Notes under the pieces: generated by a model | Told to the model about the DNA's origin: nothing | The model's database searches: none | What the model saw: only the letters and a program-made list of their open reading frames with translations | From: Ferdinandcohnia sp036965045 | Lineage (GTDB): Bacteria > Bacillota > Bacilli > Bacillales > Bacillaceae_L | Reading direction: 5' to 3' | Assembly (NCBI RefSeq): GCF_036965045.1 | Contig: NZ_JBALOV010000035.1 | Span: 248,001-312,000 of the forward strand | Length of the DNA stretch: 64,000 nt | Position numbers and translations under genes: made by a program | Shown: in pieces, positions 18,258-27,400 of the stretch | Numbering within the stretch: position 1 is the stretch's first letter | Layout: each line of letters starts with the position of its first letter

Positions 18258-19019
18258 ATGTTTGAAAAATTTATAAAACCGAAGAAAAAGCCAGTTTCTA
18301 TTTCAGAAGAAGAAATAGTAAAAGGGCCGATTCCTAATCACATTGCGATTATTATGGACGGAAATGGGAGATGGGCAAAAAAACGCTCATTGCCACGAAC
18401 GGCTGGTCATCATGAAGGAATGAAGGTAGTAAAAAAAGTGACCAAGCTTGCCAGTAGACTTGGAGTTAAGACTTTAACGGTATACGCGTTTTCAACGGAA
18501 AACTGGAAGCGTCCAGAGGATGAGGTTAATTATTTATTAAGACTTCCCCAAGAATTTCTGGGAACGTTTCTACCTGAGTTAATAGAGGAAAACGTACAAG
18601 TTCGAATCATGGGGAATAAAGATGCAATTCCTGCGCATACTCAAAAAGCGGTGGATAAGGCGGTAAACGAAACAAAGGATAATACTGGCTTAGTACTAAA
18701 TTTCGCACTTAATTATGGGGGACGTGCCGAAATCATAGATGCGGTCAATAACATCCTTGTAGACTATCAAGAGGGTCACCTACATAATAAGATCGACGAG
18801 AATCTGTTTAACCAATATTTAATGAGTGCGGGATTACATGATCCAGATTTATTAATCCGTACAAGCGGGGAAATACGATTAAGTAACTTTATGCTCTGGC
18901 AGCTTGCATACACTGAATTCTGGTTCACAGATGTTTTATGGCCAGATTTTAAAGAAAGGCATTTGTTAGAGGCCATTTACGCATTTCAAAAGAGAGGCCG
19001 ACGATTTGGTGGGATTTAA
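18258..19019 (+). CDS. uppS: Undecaprenyl diphosphate synthase
   Basis: 253 residues. The catalytic motif HIAIIMDGNGRWAKKR near residue 40 and the RTSGEIRLSNFMLWQ and WPDF motifs identify cis-prenyltransferase. It adds eight isopentenyl units to farnesyl diphosphate to make the lipid carrier of cell-wall synthesis. The ATG at 18258 follows GGAGGA by 7 nt; an upstream TTG at 18231 lacks a site. It is followed by a 275-bp repeat-filled gap and then cdsA. Confidence 0.96.
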   Translation: MFEKFIKPKKKPVSISEEEIVKGPIPNHIAIIMDGNGRWAKKRSLPRTAGHHEGMKVVKKVTKLASRLGVKTLTVYAFSTENWKRPEDEVNYLLRLPQEFLGTFLPELIEENVQVRIMGNKDAIPAHTQKAVDKAVNETKDNTGLVLNFALNYGGRAEIIDAVNNILVDYQEGHLHNKIDENLFNQYLMSAGLHDPDLLIRTSGEIRLSNFMLWQLAYTEFWFTDVLWPDFKERHLLEAIYAFQKRGRRFGGI

Positions 19020-19113
19020 CTTTATTCAGATTTACATTTAGAATACTGGAAATAATGCGATTACCGTGGATATTTTTCGTAGAGGTATAAACATGAAGTA
19101 GAATAAAGTTAAA
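19015..19113. repeat. 13-bp perfect inverted repeat around a 73-bp insert
   Basis: The left arm TTTAACTTTATTC (19015-19027) includes the uppS stop codon. The right arm GAATAAAGTTAAA (19101-19113) is its exact reverse complement. The 73 bp between hold no gene I can support. It could be a long hairpin or the remnant of a small inserted element, and it directly abuts repeat copy B. Confidence 0.55.
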
Positions 19114-19120
19114 CCTCCGG

Positions 19121-19262
19121 TGGATGCCACGATTTTTCAAAGGAAACTTTTCGAGCAGTAAGATTAAAGACTAAAAACGCCACATCCTGTGGCAACGTCT
19201 TTATGACCCACTTCCTGTGAGCCTAAAAATCGGGCACCAAATACGCCAAGGCGTATTTGATC
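19121..19262 (+). repeat. Modular palindromic repeat, copy B (before cdsA)
   Basis: Three modules: GGATGC followed by the stretch with GGAAACTTTTCGAGCA (19141-19156), shared with 48161-48176; a hairpin GCCACA (19179-19184) / TGTGGC (19188-19193); and a perfect palindrome CAAATACGCC (19238-19247) / GGCGTATTTG (19250-19259). Copy C lacks the middle hairpin and copy A has only the last module. With the upstream inverted repeat, this accounts for most of the 275-bp uppS-cdsA gap. No promoter follows it. Confidence 0.7.
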
Positions 19263-19294
19263 CACCATTTCGCATTTAAAAAAGGAATGATACA

Positions 19295-20089
19295 ATGAAA
19301 CAAAGAATTATAACGGCAATTATAGCAGCAGCAATCTTTTTGCCAATCGTGATTATGGGGGGCATCCCATTTACCATTTTAGTTTACTTGATGGGTGCAA
19401 TTGCCATTTTCGAGCTTTTGCGGATGAAGCATATTAATATTGCATCGATCCCTGGCATAATTTCTATTATATTGTTATGGATTATTTTAATACCAAGTAA
19501 ATACAATGATATATTTACTACTCTGAAGTTTACAAAAATCGAAATCGTGCTTCTAATCGTTTTATTTATTTTAACGTATACAGTTATCTCTAAAAATAGC
19601 TTCAGCTTTGATGATGCTGGACTGGTTATCCTTGCTGCCCTATATATTGGATTTGGTTTTTATTATATGATTGAAATAAGAGCAATGGGATTAGCATATA
19701 TATTTTATGCATTTGTTGTTATTTGGACAACTGATTCAGGGGCTTATTTTGTTGGCAGAAAGCTTGGTAAGAAGAAGCTTTGGCCAGAGATTAGTCCAAA
19801 TAAGACAATAGAGGGCTTTATCGGAGGAATAGTTACAGCGATTGTATTTGCGTTTATTTTTAACGTGATTACAGATTTATTTGATTCCTTCTTTTCACTC
19901 ATTATCGTGACATTGTTTGTGTCTGTTTTTGGACAAATTGGGGATTTAGTAGAATCTGCCCTAAAGCGACATTATAATGTGAAGGATTCAGGGACATTGT
20001 TACCTGGTCATGGTGGAATATTAGACCGTTTTGATAGCATGATTTTCATCCTGCCGATTCTTTATTTTTTAAGTGCAATTATTCAGTAG
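19295..20089 (+). CDS. cdsA: Phosphatidate cytidylyltransferase (CDP-diacylglycerol synthase)
   Basis: 264 residues with about eight membrane helices and the CdsA C-terminal signature GQIGDLVESALKRHYNVKDS followed by PGHGGILDRFDS. It makes CDP-diacylglycerol from phosphatidate and CTP. That product feeds PgsA, encoded near the other end of this window. It starts at ATG with GGA upstream and is followed 24 bp later by dxr. Confidence 0.95.
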   Translation: MKQRIITAIIAAAIFLPIVIMGGIPFTILVYLMGAIAIFELLRMKHINIASIPGIISIILLWIILIPSKYNDIFTTLKFTKIEIVLLIVLFILTYTVISKNSFSFDDAGLVILAALYIGFGFYYMIEIRAMGLAYIFYAFVVIWTTDSGAYFVGRKLGKKKLWPEISPNKTIEGFIGGIVTAIVFAFIFNVITDLFDSFFSLIIVTLFVSVFGQIGDLVESALKRHYNVKDSGTLLPGHGGILDRFDSMIFILPILYFLSAIIQ

Positions 20090-20113
20090 TGGTAGTGTAT
20101 TGGGAGTGAGTTT

Positions 20114-21271
20114 GTGAAGAAAATTAGTTTATTAGGAGCAACAGGCTCAATTGGGCAACAAACCTTGGATGTGATTGAACAGCATTCTGATAAATTACAG
20201 CTTGTTGCGATGTCTTTAGGCGAAAATGTTGCCTTAGGACGAGAAATTATACATAAGTTTTTACCAAAACTTGTTTCTGTGAAATCAAAGGAAACATGTG
20301 ACATATTCAAAAGTGAATTTTCTAGTGATATCCAGTTAGTTTACGGAGATGAAGGCTTAATAGAGGTTGCTACATACGATGAAGCGACAATCGTTCTTAA
20401 TGCAGTCGTTGGAAGCGTAGGATTATTACCAACTTTAAAAGCAATAGAAGCGAAAAAGACAATTGCACTAGCCAATAAAGAAACACTAGTTACTGCAGGA
20501 CATCTTGTTATGGATGCAGCAAAGCGACATGATGTTGCCATTTTACCAGTTGATAGTGAGCATTCTGCCATTTTTCAATGTTTACAAGGTGAATATGAAA
20601 AAAATGTTGAGAAAATCATTTTAACAGCTTCCGGTGGAAGTTTCCGTGACCGAACTCGTGATGAACTTTATGGCGTAACAGTTGATGATGCCCTTAAGCA
20701 TCCGAACTGGTCAATGGGTGCTAAAATTACAATTGATTCTGCAACGATGATGAATAAGGGATTGGAAGTAATTGAAGCTCATTGGTTGTTCAATCTTCCA
20801 TATGAACAAATTGATGTAATCCTTCATAAAGAAAGCATTATACATTCAATGGTCGAGTTCCATGATAGCAGTGTTATTGCACAGCTTGGAACACCAGATA
20901 TGAGAGTTCCGATTCAATATGCCTTTTCATATCCGGATCGTTTTCCAATGCCTGCTTCTAAGGAAAGGTTACAACTTTGGGAGATTGGAAAACTAAATTT
21001 TTCGAAGCCGGATTTCGACAGATTTAGATGCCTTGGGTTTGCATTTCACGCCGGTAAAACAGGAGGGACTCTTCCAACTGTTCTAAATGCAGCAAATGAA
21101 GAGGCGGTATCAGGATTTTTAAATGGGAAAATCTCATTCTTAGAAATTGAAGAAATCATAGAAGGAACATTGGAAAAACATAATACCATCCAAAACCCTA
21201 GTTTGGATATCATCCAACAGGTAGATAAAGAAACACGAGCTTTTGTTCGTGAAATAGTAGATAAAAAATAG
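20114..21271 (+). CDS. dxr: 1-deoxy-D-xylulose 5-phosphate reductoisomerase
   Basis: 385 residues. NADPH-binding GATGSIGQQTLDVI at the N-terminus, LANKETLVTAG, the metal/substrate region PVDSEHSAIFQ, and LTASGGSFRD are all visible. It makes methylerythritol phosphate in the non-mevalonate isoprenoid pathway, which supplies UppS. It starts with GTG and GGGAG 7 nt upstream. A 158-bp gap before rasP holds the first copy of the ~120-bp repeat. Confidence 0.96.
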   Translation: MKKISLLGATGSIGQQTLDVIEQHSDKLQLVAMSLGENVALGREIIHKFLPKLVSVKSKETCDIFKSEFSSDIQLVYGDEGLIEVATYDEATIVLNAVVGSVGLLPTLKAIEAKKTIALANKETLVTAGHLVMDAAKRHDVAILPVDSEHSAIFQCLQGEYEKNVEKIILTASGGSFRDRTRDELYGVTVDDALKHPNWSMGAKITIDSATMMNKGLEVIEAHWLFNLPYEQIDVILHKESIIHSMVEFHDSSVIAQLGTPDMRVPIQYAFSYPDRFPMPASKERLQLWEIGKLNFSKPDFDRFRCLGFAFHAGKTGGTLPTVLNAANEEAVSGFLNGKISFLEIEEIIEGTLEKHNTIQNPSLDIIQQVDKETRAFVREIVDKK

Positions 21272-21279
21272 GTTTTTAC

Positions 21280-21399
21280 GTCTAGCTTCAGGCGCCATCG
21301 GCTCGAGGTCACAAGCCAAGAGCTTCTGAAGGCAAAAAAGCGCCTTCCGTCAGCTCTCGTCTTGTGCTTGTCGCCGATTAGCGGGCGCCTTGTGCTTTT
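21280..21399 (+). repeat. ~120-bp structured interspersed repeat, copy 1 (dxr-rasP)
   Basis: Begins at the TCTAGCTTCAGGCGCC region and ends in GGGCGCCTTGTGCTTTT. Predicted pairings: GGCGCC (21291-21296) with GGCGCC (21384-21389); ATCGGC (21297-21302) with GCCGAT (21373-21378); CACAAG (21310-21315) with CTTGTG (21361-21366); AGAGCT (21319-21324) with AGCTCT (21352-21357); and GAAGGC (21328-21333) with GCCTTC (21342-21347). Copies 2 and 3 (28821, 39081) share the order and the direction. Confidence 0.85.
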
Positions 21400-21429
21400 G
21401 GCTTAAACTAACAAAAGGTGGTTAAATAT

Positions 21430-22689
21430 GTGGAGACTGTGATAGCCTTTATCATTATTTTTGGTGCACTCGTATTTTTTCATGAGTTGGGACATCTCGT
21501 TTTTGCAAAGCGAGCTGGCATTCTTTGTCGTGAATTTGCAATCGGGATGGGACCAAAGGTGTTTACCTTTAGTAAAAATGAAACACTTTATACGATTCGT
21601 CTCCTTCCAATTGGTGGATATGTTAGAATGGCTGGCGAAGACCCCGAGATGGTTGAGATTAAACCTGGTCATAATATCGGGTTATTATTTGATAAAAACG
21701 GTAAAGTTAATAAAATTATTTTAAATAACAAGGATAAATATCCTGATTTAAAGGTCGTTGAAGTTGAGGAAGCAGACTTAGAACATAATCTTTTTATTTC
21801 TGGTTATGAAGATGGAGATGATGAGGTTTTAAAAAGATATGAGGTTAGCGAAACTGCTTTTTTTGTTGTAGACGGACAAGAAACTCAAATCGCACCATAC
21901 AATCGCCAATTCTCTTCTAAAACATTGATGCAACGTACATTGGCTATTGCCGCTGGTCCGGCAATGAATTTTGTACTAGCTTTTATCATTTTAATTGTCA
22001 TTGGCTTACTGCAAGGTACTCCAATTGATAAACCAATCCTTGGAAAGCTAACCGAAGATGGGGCTGCTCTTCAAGCCGGACTCCATGAGGGTGATATCGT
22101 TCGTGAAATTGACAACGAACAGGTTTCTACTTGGAATGATATTGTAAATATTATTCGCTCCCATCCTGAAGAAGAAATTGGTTTTGTCGTTGAACGTAAT
22201 GGGGAACTTCATGAAATTACTGTAACTCCAAAGGCTCAACAGATTGAAGATCAAACGATTGGGATTATCGGAGTATATGGACCTGTTGAAAAATCTGTAT
22301 TTCCATCTTTGAAATATGGGGTTATGGAAACCTTTATGTGGACAAAGGAAATTTTACTAGGCCTTGGAAAGCTAATTACAGGTCAATTCTCGATTGACAT
22401 GCTTTCCGGACCAGTTGGGATATATGTATCGACTGATACAGTTGTTCAATCTGGAATCTTTTATGTGATGAAATGGGCTGCTATCCTTAGTATAAACCTA
22501 GGGATTGTCAACCTATTACCTTTACCAGCACTTGATGGTGGACGATTAGTCTTCTTTGCGTTGGAAGCCGTACGTGGAAAACCGATTGACAAGCAAAAAG
22601 AAGGCATGGTTCATTTTATAGGGTTTGCCTTACTGATGCTCTTGATGTTGGTTGTAACATGGAATGATATTCAACGATTCTTTTTATAA
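21430..22689 (+). CDS. rasP: Intramembrane zinc protease RasP (RseP/site-2 protease)
   Basis: 419 residues. The active-site HELGH is at residues 18-22 in the first membrane helix, a PDZ domain occupies the middle (around LGKLTEDGAALQAGLHEGDIV), and the second catalytic region NLLPLPALDGG lies near the C-terminus. It cuts membrane anti-sigma factors and remnant signal peptides. I chose the GTG at 21430, which has AGGTGG at 21416-21421 eight nt upstream. A GTG at 21418 has no ribosome-binding site. Confidence 0.94.
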   Translation: METVIAFIIIFGALVFFHELGHLVFAKRAGILCREFAIGMGPKVFTFSKNETLYTIRLLPIGGYVRMAGEDPEMVEIKPGHNIGLLFDKNGKVNKIILNNKDKYPDLKVVEVEEADLEHNLFISGYEDGDDEVLKRYEVSETAFFVVDGQETQIAPYNRQFSSKTLMQRTLAIAAGPAMNFVLAFIILIVIGLLQGTPIDKPILGKLTEDGAALQAGLHEGDIVREIDNEQVSTWNDIVNIIRSHPEEEIGFVVERNGELHEITVTPKAQQIEDQTIGIIGVYGPVEKSVFPSLKYGVMETFMWTKEILLGLGKLITGQFSIDMLSGPVGIYVSTDTVVQSGIFYVMKWAAILSINLGIVNLLPLPALDGGRLVFFALEAVRGKPIDKQKEGMVHFIGFALLMLLMLVVTWNDIQRFFL

Positions 22690-22719
22690 ATTGAAGTTCA
22701 ATAAAACGAGGTGCAAGAT

Positions 22720-24423
22720 ATGAAACAAAGTATGACGCTAATACCTACACTACGAGAAGTACCAGCCGATGCCGAAATCAAAAGTCACCAGCTTTTAATT
22801 CGCGCTGGTTTTATTAGACAAAATGCAAGTGGAGTTTATAGCTATCTACCATTAGCAAGACGTGTTTTACAAAAAATTGAAGCCATTGTTCGTGAAGAAA
22901 TGGAGCGAGCGGGTGCCGCTGAACTCCTTATGCCAGCATTGACGGCTGCAGAACTCTGGCAGGAATCTGGACGCTGGTATTCCTATGGTCCAGAACTAAT
23001 GCGCCTTCATGATCGTCATGAGCGTGATTTCGTTTTAGGTCCAACACATGAAGAAGTGATTACTAGTCTTGTTCGTGATGAAATTAAGTCATATAAAAGA
23101 CTACCGATTACACTTTATCAAATTCAAACAAAATTCCGTGATGAAAAAAGACCTCGTTTCGGGTTATTACGCGGTCGGGAATTCATCATGAAAGATGCTT
23201 ATTCATTCCATGCTGATCAAGATAGCCTCCATGACGTATATGAAAAAATGTATACTGCTTATTCAAATGTTTTTGCGCGATGTGGACTTAATTTCCGAGC
23301 AGTTATTGCAGATTCAGGAGCAATGGGAGGTAAAGATACACACGAATTTATGGTCTTGTCAAAGGTTGGGGAAGATACAATTGCATATTCTGATACTTCC
23401 TCATTTGCAGCAAATATTGAAATGGCGCCTGTGGTCATGGAATATCCAAAAAGTGATGAGCCAGTAAAAGAACTTGAAAAAGTAGAAACAATCGGGCAAA
23501 AGACAATCGAAGAAGTAGCTGCATTCCTTGATGTTCCTAAGGACAAATGCATTAAATCGCTTCTTTTCGAGGTAGACGAAAAATTTGTTCTTGTCCTGGC
23601 ACGTGGTGACCATGAAGTAAATGATATTAAAGTGAAAAATTTGCTTGAAGCTACGAATGTTGAATTAGCAAGTACTGAGGACACAGAACGAATCATGGGT
23701 TGTACAGTTGGATCTCTAGGTCCAATTAATGTAACTAAGGAAGTCACTGTTATTGCTGACCATGCTGTAGCATCCGTTGTGAATGGAGTCTGTGGGGCAA
23801 ATGAAGAGGATTATCATTTTGTAAATGTTAATCCAGACCGTGATTTTGCAGGGATCCAATATAAAGACCTTCGCTTTATTCAAGAAGGTGACCCTTCACC
23901 AGATGGACATGGGAAGATTGTTTTTGCTGAAGGAATTGAAGTTGGACATATCTTTAAGCTCGGTACACGATATAGTGAAGCAATGGGGGCAACCTTCCTT
24001 GATGAAAACGGAAGATCTCAGCCAATGATTATGGGATGCTATGGCATAGGTGTGTCAAGAACACTATCAGCTGTAGCAGAGCAATCCAATGATGAAAATG
24101 GACTAATTTGGCCAGAAAATCTAGCACCTTATGATCTTCATTTAATTCCTGTAAACATGAAGAACGAAGAACAAAAGGCACTAGCAGAATCGTTATATAT
24201 ATCACTCCAGGAAAGTGGCTATGATGTACTATTTGATGATCGTGCTGAACGGCCTGGTGTGAAATTTGCGGATTCTGATTTAATTGGTCTGCCGTTACGA
24301 ATTACAGTTGGAAAACGTGCTAGTGAAGGTGTAGTCGAGGTGAAGGTTCGCAAGACAGGGGAAACATTGGAAATAAATATTGAGAATCTTATCGAGACAA
24401 TTAATAAATATGTAGTAAAATAG
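22720..24423 (+). CDS. proS: Prolyl-tRNA synthetase (bacterial type, with editing domain)
   Basis: 567 residues. Class II motif 2 (FRDEKRPRFGLLRGREFIMKD), the inserted editing domain (about residues 230-400) between motifs 2 and 3, motif 3 (GIGVSRTLSAVAEQ) and the anticodon-binding domain are all present. It charges tRNA-Pro and clears mischarged alanine. The ATG at 22720 follows GAGGTG by 5 nt. An in-frame GTG within that site (22711) is rejected. Confidence 0.97.
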   Translation: MKQSMTLIPTLREVPADAEIKSHQLLIRAGFIRQNASGVYSYLPLARRVLQKIEAIVREEMERAGAAELLMPALTAAELWQESGRWYSYGPELMRLHDRHERDFVLGPTHEEVITSLVRDEIKSYKRLPITLYQIQTKFRDEKRPRFGLLRGREFIMKDAYSFHADQDSLHDVYEKMYTAYSNVFARCGLNFRAVIADSGAMGGKDTHEFMVLSKVGEDTIAYSDTSSFAANIEMAPVVMEYPKSDEPVKELEKVETIGQKTIEEVAAFLDVPKDKCIKSLLFEVDEKFVLVLARGDHEVNDIKVKNLLEATNVELASTEDTERIMGCTVGSLGPINVTKEVTVIADHAVASVVNGVCGANEEDYHFVNVNPDRDFAGIQYKDLRFIQEGDPSPDGHGKIVFAEGIEVGHIFKLGTRYSEAMGATFLDENGRSQPMIMGCYGIGVSRTLSAVAEQSNDENGLIWPENLAPYDLHLIPVNMKNEEQKALAESLYISLQESGYDVLFDDRAERPGVKFADSDLIGLPLRITVGKRASEGVVEVKVRKTGETLEINIENLIETINKYVVK

Positions 24424-24438
24424 TGAATAGAAAAGAAA

Positions 24439-24472
24439 TAGGGTACCTCGCAAAAATGGGGTACCTTAAATT
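24439..24472 (+). terminator. Terminator-like hairpin after proS
   Basis: Arms 24439-24449 and 24458-24468 pair over 11 positions around GGTACC repeats, with two G-U pairs. The downstream tract (TTAAATTATTCT) is only loosely T-rich, so termination may be weak and polC may be partly read from upstream. Confidence 0.45.
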
Positions 24473-24498
24473 ATTCTGTCTGAAGAGGGGGAACGAGG

Positions 24499-27400
24499 AT
24501 GGAATTATCACCACAGCAGAAAGAACGTTTTAAGGTTTTGCTGCAGCAACTAGAATTAACCGACTATGCATTCGTCACACATTTTGCCAATGCGGGCATT
24601 GTAAAACTGACGATTGATAAAGAAAAAAAAGAATGGCATTTCTTATTTTCTTTTGAAAATGTGATTCCGGCTGATGTCATGAGGATTTTTTCGACACAAA
24701 TACGAACAAAATTTGCCCATATTGCATCTGTTACCTTCTCTTTACATGTCGGGTCACAGCAAGTGTCCGAAGAAATGGTACAAGATTATTGGCCACTTTG
24801 CTTACAAGAATTAGATGGAATCGCACCACCAATTCTGAATTTGTTGCATAATCAAATTCCAACACAACAAGGACTTAAGCTTCATATTAAAACAAGAAAT
24901 GATACAGAATCGATTGCGATTAAGAAGAAATACGGCCAATTAATAGGCACCATCTATCAATCCTACGGTTTTCCATTGTTCACGCTTGAAACAGAGGTAG
25001 AGGTTTCTAGTCAAGAGTATGAACAGTTTTTAGAGAAAAAACAACAGGAAGACCAGGAAAGAGCACTGTTAGCAGTTGCTGATATGCAGAAGAAAGAAAA
25101 GGAAAAAGAACAGGGGAATACGGTTTCTGGACCTGTTTCAATTGGTTATACAATTAAAGATGATGAAGACTTTAAAGAAATAAGTTCGATCCTTGACGAA
25201 GAGCGTAGAATTGCGATTCAGGGTTATGTCTTCTTTGCTGAAACAAAGGAATTGCGCAGTGGAAGAACCCTTCTAACATTCAAAATTACCGACTATACAG
25301 ATTCAATTCTAGTAAAAGTATTCTCGCGTGACAAAGAGGATGTTCAGCATTTACAAGCCATTAAAAAAGGGATGTGGGTTCGCTGCCGAGGAAGCATTCA
25401 GAATGATACATTTGTTAGAGACCTTGTTATGATTGCAAATGATATTAATGAAATTCAGCCAATGAATGAAAGAAGGGACACTGCTCCTGAGGGAGAAAAA
25501 CGCGTCGAGCTTCATTTGCATTCGCCAATGAGTCAGATGGATGCTGTAACTTCAATCAGTCAATATGTTGGACAAGCTAAAAAATGGGGTCACACTGCAA
25601 TTGCTTTAACGGACCATGCTGGTGCTCAATCATTCCCAGAAGCTTATTCAGCTGCTAAGAAAAATGGAATAAAGATGATTTATGGGGTTGAAGCCAATTT
25701 AGTCGATGATGGTGTTCCAATTGCTTATAATTCACAGCATCGTAATTTAGAAGAGGACACGTATGTCGTTTTTGACGTTGAAACGACTGGTTTATCTGCA
25801 GTCTATAATACGATCATTGAGTTAGCTGCCGTGAAAATTAGAAATGGAGAAATCATTGACCGATTTGAATCATTTGCTAATCCACATCATCGCTTAAGTG
25901 CAACTACAATCGATCTTACGGGAATAACAGATGATATGGTTAATACAGCACCTGAGGTTAGTGAGGTTCTAGTGAAATTCAATAATTGGGCTGAGGATGC
26001 AATCCTAGTTGCTCATAATGCGAGCTTTGATATGGGCTTTTTAAATGTTGGCTACAAAAAATCCGGACTTGAAAAGGCAACAAACCCAGTTATTGATACA
26101 CTTGAACTCGCTAGATTTTTATATCCAGAGTTAAAAAACCATCGATTAAACACATTGTGTAAAAAATTTGATATTGAATTAACCCAGCATCACAGGGCAA
26201 TTTATGATGCGGAGGCAACAGGATATCTGACCCTAAAATTATTAAAAGATGCAGCCGAAAGAGAGATTGTGTACCATGATCAATTAAATGACTATATGGG
26301 ACAGGGGAAGGCATATCAACGTTCAAGACCTTATCATGCGACATTGCTTGCCCAAAGTGATGTGGGACTTAAAAACTTATTTAAATTGATTTCTTTCTCA
26401 CATCTTAACTATTTTTACCGTGTACCACGTATCCCTCGATCACTGCTGCAAAAATATCGAGAAGGTATTTTAGTGGGTTCTGCTTGTGACAAAGGGGAAG
26501 TATTTGAAGGAATGATGCAGAAGTCACCTGAGGAAGTAGAGTCAATTGCTCAATTTTATGACTACCTGGAAGTTCAGCCACCTTCAAACTATAGGCATTT
26601 ATTAGAATTAGATCTGATTCAAAATGAGCGTGAACTAAGGGATATATTAAAGAATATCGTCGGCCTTGGAGAAAAGCTAAATATACCGGTTGTTGCAACA
26701 GGGAACGTACATTATCTAAACCCTGAGGACCATATTTATCGAAAAATTTTAGTAAGGTCTCAAGGTGGGGCCAATCCTTTAAATCGACACTCACTTCCAG
26801 AGGTTCATTTCCGAACAACAAATGAAATGATGGATTGTTTTTCTTTTCTTGAAAAAGCAAAAGCAAAAGAAATTGTTGTTACTAACACACAAAAGATTGC
26901 CGATATGATAGGCGAAGTGAAACCGATAAAAGATGATCTGTACACGCCTAAAATTGAAGGTGCGGATGATGAAATTAAGGATATGAGCTATAGCATGGCA
27001 AGAAGCATCTACGGTGAGGAACTCCCTGAAATCGTTGAAGCACGATTGGAAAAAGAACTAAAAAGTATTATTGGGCACGGATTCGCGGTTATTTATTTGA
27101 TTTCACATAAACTTGTTAAAAAATCACTTGATGATGGGTATCTCGTTGGTTCTCGTGGTTCGGTTGGTTCTTCATTAGTGGCTACCATGACGGAAATTAC
27201 AGAAGTAAATCCATTACCTCCACATTATGTGTGCCCGGACTGTAAGCATTCTGAGTTCTTTAACGATGGTTCAGTTGGTTCAGGCTTTGACTTACCGGAT
27301 AAGGAATGCCCAAACTGCGGTGCAAATTACAAAAAAGATGGCCATGATATTCCTTTCGAAACCTTCTTAGGATTTAAAGGAGATAAGGTACCTGATATCG

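Noticed and set aside
23259..23747. 162-codon open frame on the - strand inside proS
   Set aside because: Antisense to the proS editing domain; the translation is low-complexity Ser/Thr-rich and typical of a shadow frame.
26405..26866. 153-codon open frame on the - strand inside polC
   Set aside because: Fully antisense to an essential, intact gene, with no family features.
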